Source of the DNA: Leptospira weilii
GTDB lineage: Bacteria > Spirochaetota > Leptospiria > Leptospirales > Leptospiraceae
Assembly (NCBI RefSeq): GCF_006874765.1
Contig: NZ_CP040840.1
Location: 1,280,001-1,290,000 of the forward strand
Reading direction: 5' to 3'
Length of the DNA stretch: 10,000 nucleotides
Below are positions 1 to 10,000 of this stretch, piece by piece. A program made the position numbers and the translations under genes. The notes under the pieces were generated by a model, which was not told the origin of the DNA, made no database searches, and was given only the letters and a program-made list of their open reading frames with translations. Position 1 is the first letter of the stretch. The number at the start of each line of letters is the position of its first letter.

Positions 1-691
1 CTTCCGAGTAGAGAGGAGTTGATTGAGCAGTGCGCTTGCCTTTCGATACAATGGTATAATTATTTTTGCCAAAAGTAAATTGATACGATTTATTGAGTTC
101 TAATGGCATGCCTTTCTTTGAGATGGCCGGAAAATTGCCTTCTTTGAAAGTTAAACCTTGGATTAGTATTTGCGGGTCGCCCGTTGCATAAATCCTATAA
201 CCGGTTTTAATTTTTTTATCCTCATCGACTACCGGATCATGTTCTCTTTTTAAAGAAATTGGGATTTGCTTCCGAAGATAACCGTCTTTTTGGTTATAGA
301 TTGCAATCCAATCGGTTTTAACCAATGAAGGAGAAAATGGTAACTCGTCCCCATGATATGAAGTCGGTTGCGCAAAGGAAACTTTAGGTATACACTTGAT
401 TAAACCTCCAAAGATCCACCCATCCCTTAATTTTGCCCAACTGCTTTGGATTTTCCGATTTCGTATTTCTATTTCGTCTAAGGTAGAAGTGTATTCCTGT
501 ACATCGACAGGAAGAGGTTCTTTAATTTGACGAACTACCTTTCCGGATATACTCGGAGAATCTCTAACAAGTACATCTGGGTAGATAGTAAAACAAGATT
601 TCGATTCTTCGGAACTCAAATCGCCTTCCGTTAAGAATACTAAAAATACGGTGAATAAAAATGAACGTTTTAAATTTAGCTTTGGAATCAT
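1..691 (-). CDS. Exported SH3b-like domain protein (3' end outside window)
   Basis: The frame is open without a stop from an ATG at 691 down to base 1, giving 230 complete codons of a protein whose C-terminus is missing. Residues 1-21 have a basic start (KLNLKR) and a hydrophobic core (SFLFTVFLVFLT), which reads as a Sec signal peptide; there is no clear lipobox, although C33 follows shortly after. Residues about 33-90 look like a bacterial SH3 domain: YPDVLVRDSPS, then GKVV, a variable loop, and WAKLRDGWIFGGLI, which matches the usual pattern of 'vRs.ps..s.vi..l..G..v.......W.kv..GWv...yl'. SH3b domains in exported proteins often bind peptidoglycan or peptides, so an envelope role is inferred. 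The rest (about 95-230) is not recognised. An AAGGA at 702-706 sits 10 bases before the ATG, a little far but usable. I see no partner gene: its upstream neighbour ends at a terminator. Confidence 0.75.
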   Translation of the reverse strand, partial: MIPKLNLKRSFLFTVFLVFLTEGDLSSEESKSCFTIYPDVLVRDSPSISGKVVRQIKEPLPVDVQEYTSTLDEIEIRNRKIQSSWAKLRDGWIFGGLIKCIPKVSFAQPTSYHGDELPFSPSLVKTDWIAIYNQKDGYLRKQIPISLKREHDPVVDEDKKIKTGYRIYATGDPQILIQGLTFKEGNFPAISKKGMPLELNKSYQFTFGKNNYTIVSKGKRTAQSTPLYSE

Positions 692-822
692 TTGAAAAGT
701 ATCCTTGATTTTTTCGACTCGTCTATGTTAGGGAGAATTTCTGCAATGTCAATGGAAAAGAGTTTAGTTTTTGATAGAGGTTATAAATTGAAATTCCAAG
801 ATAAATTCGTTTCAAGAGTTAG

Positions 823-844
823 GATGTAGGGACTTCTTCAAAAA
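823..844. repeat. Degenerate copy of a short dispersed intergenic motif
   Basis: These 22 bases match positions 4102-4123 at 17 of 22 places (GATGTAGGGACTTC... against GATGTGGGAACTCC..., both ending CAAAAA). The motif resembles the TGTGGGAACTCCTACAAA-type element that I recall as frequent between Leptospira genes. It lies in the gap 692-970, in which I find no gene, RNA or other structure. Its own dyad symmetry has decayed, while the second copy keeps it. Function unknown. Confidence 0.45.
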
Positions 845-970
845 ACGAACAATTTGAGTTAGGTGCAATTTTTGAGGCTTTCGCGTCTTTGCAAAATCGA
901 GCGTCAATTTTATAGGTTATTGGTTTGAATGAAAATTTATCCGACTTTTACGTCTAACTCACGATCAATA

Positions 971-998
971 AAAAAGCCGCAATTAATTGCGGCTTTTT
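971..998 (-). terminator. Perfect 28-bp palindromic intrinsic terminator
   Basis: The two 14-base halves (AAAAAGCCGCAATT and its exact reverse complement) form a hairpin with a GC-rich GCCGC/GCGGC segment, flanked by an A run on one side and a T run on the other. It starts 24 bases after the stop codon of the lyase gene (1023-2015, minus), so it most likely ends the argF-lyase transcription unit. By symmetry it could also work in the plus direction, but no plus-strand gene precedes it here. Confidence 0.88.
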
Positions 999-1022
999 AC
1001 ATTATAAAATTCTAAATTAAAA

Positions 1023-2015
<993 letters not shown>

Positions 2016-2118
2016 AGAGATACCTTTAATTCTGGTTTCGAGCCTGCAAGTGAGGGTGAAAAGGCTCTAAATACAGGTTTCGAAAGTGCGGGTCTCTGTA
2101 AACCGATTTTCCGAAGTA

Positions 2119-3054
<936 letters not shown>

Positions 3055-3118
3055 ACGAGTTTATGTACAAAAAACAAAATCGGAGCCGTTTCGTAAATGA
3101 AAAAGATATCGAACGATC

Positions 3119-3146
3119 TGAAACGCGCCCCATAGGAAGCGTTTCA
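3119..3146. repeat. Hairpin upstream of argF
   Basis: Eight-base perfect arms TGAAACGC (3119-3126) and GCGTTTCA (3139-3146) enclose a 12-base loop that can add a CC/GG pair. It lies 64 bp upstream of the argF start, in a position suitable for an operator or a leader structure, but no T run follows on either strand, so it is not a typical terminator. It does not resemble an ArgR box. Role unknown. Confidence 0.5.
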
Positions 3147-3177
3147 TTGAGTTCCAATAAAAACCTCATCGAAACAG

Positions 3178-3366
3178 GTGCCTCATTCTCTACGGATCAT
3201 TCGGCAGGGGAGTGAGATAGCCAGCGAACAGCGGAGCATTACCGAGCGATCCCTAGAGAGCGAGGTTGAGTTTTGTAAGCGGCTCTCAACGAAGTTGAGA
3301 AAGAGACGATCCATAGAAAGGCCCCCGTTTGAGTTCAGGAAATTTATAGGAGGGCGTTTTGCTTAA
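3178..3366 (+). other. Repeat-like intergenic segment with a doubtful 62-codon open frame
   Basis: This is the most structured part of the 635-bp gap 3055-3689, which otherwise shows no convincing gene. A GTG-started frame of 62 codons (beginning MPHSLRIIRQG, ending FIGGRFA) has no ribosome site and an Arg/Ser/Glu-rich composition typical of chance translation. The DNA itself (from AGTGAGATAGCCAGCG onward) resembles degenerate multicopy intergenic DNA I recall from Leptospira genomes, where similar Arg-rich hypothetical peptides are annotated. A perfect 7-bp hairpin, TCTCAAC (3284-3290) and GTTGAGA (3294-3300), lies inside, and a nearby GTTGAG (3265-3270) could pair with the same CTCAAC instead. 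I favour repeat remnant over gene. From 3367 to 3625 I see only AT-rich sequence. Confidence 0.35.
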
Positions 3367-3631
3367 ATTATTTCAAAAACCGGCGTTCTTGTTCTCTAAA
3401 TTGGAGCGGCTTTCTTACTACTCGGACGCATAAAAATGGTACCAAAAATGAACAGACAGTTTTTGAAAAGAAATAGAAGCGCTCGCAAAATTGCGCCGAA
3501 TCCAGAATTGCTGGTTTTTTTGAAGAAGATCTAACATTCTAAATTTTGAAACAAATTTATTACAGTATTCTTTTCATGTATCCGAGTAATAAGAATCGAG
3601 TCCGGATCGTTTCAGAAAACTCAAGTGCCGC

Positions 3632-3652
3632 CGCGCCTCACTATAGGTCGCG
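3632..3652. repeat. GC-rich hairpin in the argF-PilZ-like gap
   Basis: CGCGCCT (3632-3638) and AGGTCGCG (3645-3652) pair as a 7-bp stem with one bulged T and a 6-base loop. The segment around it (about 3626-3666) is much richer in GC than its flanks and reads like another dispersed repeat fragment. It lies 37 bases after the stop of the 3690-4010 minus-strand gene, so it could help end that transcript, but only a weak T stretch (GAGTTTTC) follows on that strand. Confidence 0.4.
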
Positions 3653-3689
3653 TCAGCAGAGCCACAAATACGGAAAAGAAAGATTCCGG

Positions 3690-4010
3690 TCAAGACGCGA
3701 GTTCTAAGGCGATAAGAATATCCGGGAAGCGAGTCTTCTGGTGGAATTGGATCTTGAGTATAAATCCCTTTCCGTCCGGGCGAGAAGTTTGTGTTTGAAG
3801 GCTTCCTTGAAAACGAAACTGGAGATCTAAAGTGCGAGAATCGATCTGCCCGCTCAGAGGAGAACCTTGGAGAAGATTCAACTTGGACGGATAGGAGATG
3901 GTAAGTCCTTCTTCTTTGATTTTTAGAATTTCGAAAGAATCATTGAATCCGTCTATTTGTAGTTTCAAACCTTGAAGATCTCTTGAGGGGTTAAGGGGAA
4001 TTCTTTCCAT
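3690..4010 (-). CDS. Small protein, possibly PilZ-like domain
   Basis: A 106-residue cytoplasmic protein with no signal peptide or membrane segment. A TAGGT at a usual distance before the ATG at 4010 supports the start. The strand pattern from about residue 16 to 95 suggests a small beta-barrel of PilZ type: FEILKIKEEGLTISYP (26-41) stands where PilZ has 'v.diS..G..i', G49 falls at the 'l..G..l' turn, and a later LQFRFQGSLQTQ / GFILKIQFHQ pair matches the last strands. However, the c-di-GMP-binding RxxxR and D/NxSxxG residues are absent (KEEG instead of DxSxxG), so if it is a PilZ relative it probably does not bind c-di-GMP in the standard way. It is divergent from prfC with 180 bp between starts and has no co-directional neighbour nearby. 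The family call is an inference from pattern; the open frame itself is convincing. Confidence 0.55.
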   Translation of the reverse strand: MERIPLNPSRDLQGLKLQIDGFNDSFEILKIKEEGLTISYPSKLNLLQGSPLSGQIDSRTLDLQFRFQGSLQTQTSRPDGKGFILKIQFHQKTRFPDILIALELAS

Positions 4011-4101
4011 CTGTTTACCTACTTTGAATTGATATAAAGAATATGACGGATCTCTGTTACATTCTATTTACTCGAACAATACGAATGGATAAAAAACGAA
4101 A

Positions 4102-4123
4102 GATGTGGGAACTCCCGCAAAAA
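4102..4123. repeat. Better-preserved copy of the dispersed TGTGGGAACTCC motif
   Basis: TGTGGGA-AC-TCCCGCA is a near-perfect dyad (one G-T mismatch in seven pairs) followed by an A run. It matches 823-844 at 17 of 22 positions. It lies in the 180-bp divergent space between the PilZ-like gene and prfC, 68 bp before the prfC start. It may be a passive repeat or a small structured element in the prfC leader. Confidence 0.5.
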
Positions 4124-4190
4124 TTCCTTCGGTTTAATTGCTGACAGTCGACTTTGTAAAGAAAACCTGGAAAGAGCGCGGGGAAGAGTA

Positions 4191-5798
<1,608 letters not shown>

Positions 5799-5869
5799 CG
5801 AAATTTTCAGACGGTGAAAAAAGTTTCGAGGATAGTAAGAATTCGATTCTTTTCGAAGTCTTAGATATT

Positions 5870-5930
<61 letters not shown>

Positions 5931-5970
5931 ACCGGGTTCTTATTTCCGTTTTCCTAATATTTGGATACTT

Positions 5971-7230
5971 TCATTTCGTTTCGCTTAGGATCGTAGGCAA
6001 ATGAAAGATCAAGTTTTTTCTGGCGGTCGTAGTCAGGTTATCTTCTCCGCTTGTTGCGTTCGGTCTGTCTGCCGCATCCAATTGAGGAGAGAAAACGTTG
6101 TCCGCAGAGGTGGAGTCCCAGAAGAGCACCTTATCCAAGGATACGTTGAAAAGGAGATTTCCTTTTTCCCCTTTGGCATTGTTCAGATCCACGACAAGAA
6201 TGTACGGATCGTCTTTTTTCAAAGACTTTGCGGAAGTTGGTAATTTGAATTTCAACTTCTGAGAACTATCCGTATAAGGAACTCCGGAAAAATTTTCAGC
6301 CGGATTTAAGGAATTGAATCCGAACGCCGCGTTGGTGCTGGTGCCTTCCGGCATTTTTAAAAGAGAACCGCTGGACGCATCGATAAAAGATTCAAAAAAC
6401 GAGTAGGATCCAAACTCATTTTGGGGGCGTAATTCCGGAAATATCAGACTTGGAGAAGTCATGAACGATTTGGGAGCTTGGTAATCGAATATGACCGGAG
6501 AGACATCTCCTCTTTCCGCAAAAACGGCGTTTTCCATCCCGGGAAACGTTGGCGGAGTCGGCTTATTCAGGATCAAATCCACGTAACGGTACGCGTTTTC
6601 GGGAAGATCTGTTGGATTAAAATAATATCGAAATGCTCGGATGACTAATCCGATTCGATCGTAGTCGTTTTTTTCGTTCTGCGGGATTTGGTTTATCGGT
6701 AGAGTCGTCTTCATTGTCCCATTGAGTCCCGTTATACTCTTTCCCTCAAATGCGGTGCATACCCCGCTACCGAACGGCCCCGTCATATTGAAGGAAACAA
6801 AATTAGCATTTTGTAAAGTTTCGCTTCCTCTGGCCGGTCCTCCCTTGGCGACGGATTTGTAGGCGACGATTTGACAGACTTGGATTTCGGCGGCTTGCGG
6901 AGTTAAAAACTTATCGTTAAATCCGTCTCCGTAGTTTTGGGGATTATCTCCGGCCAAGTCCGTTAAGAATGCGGAGCCTTCTTGTCCGACCGCTTCGGGG
7001 AGCGTTAAAAAACGGGAGGAATCTTTGGTTCTTGCCGCAAGCAAACTTGTCGTATTGGAAAAATTGAAGCTCGCTGTTCCGTTCGGACCCGAGAAAAGCG
7101 CGGCCATCAGTAACAGTTCTTTATTGTCGTCTTTTTCTTTTTTACAATCCGTAACCAGGAATAATGCTGCGATTGCCAAAGCCGTGATCGCCAGCGTTCC
7201 TCTCTGCAATTGGTTTTTATTTTGTTTCAT
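5971..7230 (-). CDS. Putative lipoprotein of unknown function
   Basis: A 419-residue protein starting at the ATG at 7230. A TTG at 7245 would add five residues, but a strong GGAGG (7239-7243) lies inside that extension and at the right distance from the ATG, so the shorter form is chosen. Residues 1-28 are a lipoprotein signal: basic start (KQNKNQLQR), hydrophobic core (LAITALAIAALFLV), then VTDC with C29 as the likely lipid site, followed by KKEKDD. Asp directly before the Cys is unusual for a classical lipobox, though spirochaetal lipoboxes are relaxed. The mature part has no domain I recognise; it is rich in Asn, Ser, Pro and aromatic residues, has Cys at two further places (QVCQIV and GVCTAF), and reads like a secreted beta-rich protein. 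It would be anchored to the inner or outer membrane. It is convergent with prfC, with no operon partner, and its promoter should lie in the gap after 7246. It could be a surface-exposed antigen, but this is inference. Confidence 0.82.
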   Translation of the reverse strand: MKQNKNQLQRGTLAITALAIAALFLVTDCKKEKDDNKELLLMAALFSGPNGTASFNFSNTTSLLAARTKDSSRFLTLPEAVGQEGSAFLTDLAGDNPQNYGDGFNDKFLTPQAAEIQVCQIVAYKSVAKGGPARGSETLQNANFVSFNMTGPFGSGVCTAFEGKSITGLNGTMKTTLPINQIPQNEKNDYDRIGLVIRAFRYYFNPTDLPENAYRYVDLILNKPTPPTFPGMENAVFAERGDVSPVIFDYQAPKSFMTSPSLIFPELRPQNEFGSYSFFESFIDASSGSLLKMPEGTSTNAAFGFNSLNPAENFSGVPYTDSSQKLKFKLPTSAKSLKKDDPYILVVDLNNAKGEKGNLLFNVSLDKVLFWDSTSADNVFSPQLDAADRPNATSGEDNLTTTARKNLIFHLPTILSETK

Positions 7231-7238
7231 CGTGTAAA

Positions 7239-7243
7239 CCTCC
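7239..7243 (-). promoter_or_regulatory. Ribosome binding site fixing the lipoprotein start
   Basis: GGAGG on the minus strand, 8 bases before the ATG at 7230. It falls inside the five-codon extension that would result from using the TTG at 7245, and so decides for the ATG. Confidence 0.8.
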
Positions 7244-7245
7244 AA

Positions 7246-7680
7246 TGAAATTCAGGAGAAATATAGGGATTCGGACACGAAGTGAGACATGCGTATTGAA
7301 AAAAATCGGGGTTTTATGGTCGGTCGGTTATTTTTTAATTTTATTTCAAAAGTTTTTAACTAGGCTTTTCTGATTTCTATAGAATAGAATTCTCAAAATT
7401 TCGCTTTTACTGATCCCTATAAAGGTAAGTACCGTTAATTTGAGCACAAATCCCACGTTTAGACGCAGAATTTTAGACACTCTATTATGTAGAGATGAGT
7501 AAACGAAGATTTGCGTTAAAATTGACGATCTGCTCCTTTGTGGAGGATCGGTAAAGATGTTGTTATACGGCGTAAATGGTAGAAAATCATCTCAAAAGAC
7601 GAAACTACATCGAAAGCGTTGTCTTAAAATTTTCTCAAGGTTATACGCAAGGATAAAAACTTGAAATTCGACTTGATACG
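7246..7680. other. Long intergenic space between divergent lipoprotein and kinase genes
   Basis: No supported gene. AT-rich sequence with one imperfect hairpin: CGATC (7526-7530) plus CTCC (7533-7536) pair with GGAG (7542-7545) plus GATCG (7546-7550), with a two-base bulge and a TTTGT loop. It has no T run behind it, so I do not call a terminator. The promoter of the lipoprotein gene must lie in the left part; a TATATT (7257-7262, minus strand) is a possible -10 box without a good -35. Confidence 0.4.
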
Positions 7681-7704
7681 ATTTACAATTTTGGAATTGT
7701 AAAT
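7681..7704. promoter_or_regulatory. Perfect 10-bp inverted repeat upstream of the histidine kinase, candidate operator
   Basis: ATTTACAATT (7681-7690) and AATTGTAAAT (7695-7704) are exact reverse complements with a TTGG spacer. It ends 40 bases before the kinase start. Such a 10-4-10 AT-rich dyad is a typical size for a dimeric repressor or response regulator site. It faintly recalls Fur/PerR-type boxes (TTACAAT/ATTGTAA), but the spacing differs. A TTGATA (7673-7678) just before it could be a -35 box, which would put the dyad over the promoter. As RNA it would form a weak A/U-rich hairpin in the leader. Confidence 0.55.
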
Positions 7705-7744
7705 GAGTTTTTAGAACGGTAAAAGTTCGGTTTTTTAGGAAAAT

Positions 7745-8854
<1,110 letters not shown>

Positions 8855-9031
8855 TCCGGTTTTAGATAATTTTCAAAGTTCCGCCTGTTTCAAAAATTGT
8901 AGACTTACTCATTCCGTTCGAATCGAAATTTCTTTTGACGAGTAAATATATACGTTCCAAAGTCTCATTCGACATTCCTGAATGTTGATTTGCGTTTATT
9001 TAGGGCTATATTTGTTTTTATTAGAATTGTG

Positions 9032-9059
9032 TTGACAAATTTGTAATTTGTTTTATACT
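9032..9059 (+). promoter_or_regulatory. Strong sigma-70-type promoter with a tandem repeat in its spacer
   Basis: A consensus -35 TTGACA (9032-9037) and a near-consensus -10 TATACT (9054-9059) are 16 bases apart. Transcription should begin near 9066, giving a leader of about 20 bases with AAGGAG (9074-9079) before the ATG at 9086. The spacer is almost wholly two head-to-tail copies of AATTTGT (9038-9044 and 9045-9051), which could be a binding site for a regulator. The gap 8855-9031 before it holds no gene and no clear terminator for the kinase. Confidence 0.8.
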
Positions 9060-9085
9060 CCGCCCCCTTTGATAAGGAGAAAAAA

Positions 9086-10000
9086 ATGAAACAAATTTGG
9101 ATTATCGCCTTACTATTATTAGGCGGATGTGCGGAACAAGGCAGCGGGGGAAAAGAGGCTTCCGTTTTGCTTTCGTTACTTTCCGGTAAAACTTCGTTGG
9201 ATCTTACAAATCATCTTCAGAGGTCGTCCGCGATCGTATTTTCCGGTATGACGTATTACGTCGACGCGTTGCATGGGAGCGATTCCAATACCGGAATCAC
9301 ACCTTCTCTTCCTTTTAAAACCATTACAAAAGCCGCATCTTTAGCCGTAAGCGGAGACGGTATCCTGGTTGCGTCGGGAACGTATAATTCGGCGTTAGGC
9401 GAAGTGTTTCCGATTAAAATTGCGGATGGTGTTACGATACTCGGAGACGAACAGAGTAAAGGAAACACAGGCGGAGCGCATTCTTACTATTCGGGTTCTG
9501 GAACGTACGGAAATTCCGGACCCACGTTTGTTCAGGGCGGGGCGAATCTAGTTTCAACCTCCCTTTATCCTACCTTCGCTTTGGGAAATAATTCCGTCAT
9601 TGGGGGATTTAAAATAACCAATCCAATCATAAATTCAAGAGCTCAAATCGTTTTATTGAATAATGTGAGCGGGGCGGCAGTCAGAAAAAACACGCTGACA
9701 ACCAACTTTACTGGAGGACGCGGCGTTTACATTTATTCTAAAGACGCAGGCGGAAATCATACGATTGCGGATAATATTATAAGGTATAACACAGCCGGAA
9801 TTGAAGCAGGGGCCGCACTTTTGACTAGCCGTGTGGAAAACAATTGGATCAACAACAATTACAATGGAATTCTTATGAGTGATTCTAGGTTGGATTTAGG
9901 TGGCGGCACTACGGGGAGTGTCGGACGAAATTGGATCTTTTGCAATACGGCGCGTGATCTAGTTGTAAGTCCATATCCAATCGAAAACGGTTGGTTGCCC
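9086..10000 (+). CDS. DUF1565 beta-helix lipoprotein (3' end outside window)
   Basis: 305 codons are present, open to the window edge. Residues 1-15 are a short, classical lipoprotein signal, KQIWIIALLLLGGC, with a good lipobox LGGC and C15 as the lipid site. A DUF1565 domain starts at about residue 57: YYVDALHGSDSNTG (57-70), PFKTITKAA (76-84), DGILVASGTY (91-100), GEVFPIKIADGVTILG (105-120), all matching the family's 'yVs..GsD.ntGt...PfkTI..A.......d.i.v..GtY...gE.fPi.i..gv.l.G'. Beyond it, short Asn/Gly-rich repeats (for example IADNIIRYNTAGIEAG, ENNWINNNYNGILMSD) give the coils of a right-handed parallel beta-helix, a fold common in carbohydrate-binding or cleaving and adhesive surface proteins. 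The last visible part, RNWIFCNTARDLVV (281-294), resembles the usual end of Leptospira members ('gN.f.CN...DLv'), so perhaps only a few dozen residues are missing. It has its own strong promoter and AAGGAG site. Surface location is inferred; no catalytic residues can be named. Confidence 0.9.
   Translation, partial: MKQIWIIALLLLGGCAEQGSGGKEASVLLSLLSGKTSLDLTNHLQRSSAIVFSGMTYYVDALHGSDSNTGITPSLPFKTITKAASLAVSGDGILVASGTYNSALGEVFPIKIADGVTILGDEQSKGNTGGAHSYYSGSGTYGNSGPTFVQGGANLVSTSLYPTFALGNNSVIGGFKITNPIINSRAQIVLLNNVSGAAVRKNTLTTNFTGGRGVYIYSKDAGGNHTIADNIIRYNTAGIEAGAALLTSRVENNWINNNYNGILMSDSRLDLGGGTTGSVGRNWIFCNTARDLVVSPYPIENGWLP

Noticed and set aside
4047..4190. Possible N-terminal extension of prfC, since the frame is open upstream to 4047
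   Set aside because: No ATG start with a ribosome site is found there, the stretch contains the dispersed repeat, and RF3 proteins normally begin close to the RRTFAII segment.
7495..7554. A 19-codon ATG frame (starts MSKRRFAL) in the kinase upstream gap
   Set aside because: No good ribosome site, no similarity that I recognise, and it lies over an imperfect hairpin; too short to support without conservation data.
8920..8940. GTTCGAATC resembling a tRNA T-loop
   Set aside because: There is no matching acceptor stem, D arm or anticodon arm around it, so it is not a tRNA gene.

Overview
The window looks like chromosomal DNA of a spirochaete of the genus Leptospira, probably from the pathogenic clade. 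The basis is combined: two lipoproteins with short Leptospira-style Lys/Asp-rich or Glu-rich starts after the lipid cysteine, a DUF1565 beta-helix lipoprotein of a kind common in that genus, long AT-rich intergenic stretches, and a short dispersed motif of the TGTGGGAACTCC type that I remember from Leptospira intergenic DNA. This is recognition from memory, not a database match.

Layout. Positions 1-691 (minus) hold the N-terminal 230 residues of an exported SH3b-like protein; its end lies outside the window. Positions 692-1022 are non-coding and hold a degenerate repeat copy and a perfect 28-bp terminator palindrome. Positions 1023-3054 (minus) hold two co-directional genes, a transcarbamylase of the argF family (promoter-distal end at 2119) followed by a CitE/HpcH-type CoA-ester lyase; the palindrome at 971-998 ends the unit. 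A 635-bp gap (3055-3689) follows, with three hairpins and what looks like degenerate repeat DNA. Positions 3690-4010 (minus) hold a small, possibly PilZ-like protein, transcribed away from prfC (4191-5798, plus), the GTPase release factor 3, which ends at a clear intrinsic terminator (5892-5930). Convergent with prfC is a lipoprotein of unknown function (5971-7230, minus). A 514-bp gap with a perfect 10-bp inverted repeat leads into a membrane-anchored HisKA_2-type histidine kinase (7745-8854, plus). A strong promoter at 9032-9059 drives a DUF1565 beta-helix lipoprotein that runs off the right end (9086-10000).

Most of the window is housekeeping or surface-protein content in small transcription units; I see no mobile element, CRISPR array, phage gene, RNA gene or defence cluster. 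The best candidates for something not yet explained are the transcarbamylase, whose second-substrate motifs differ from ornithine, aspartate and other named transcarbamylases, and the regulatory sites around the orphan histidine kinase and the neighbouring lipoprotein.
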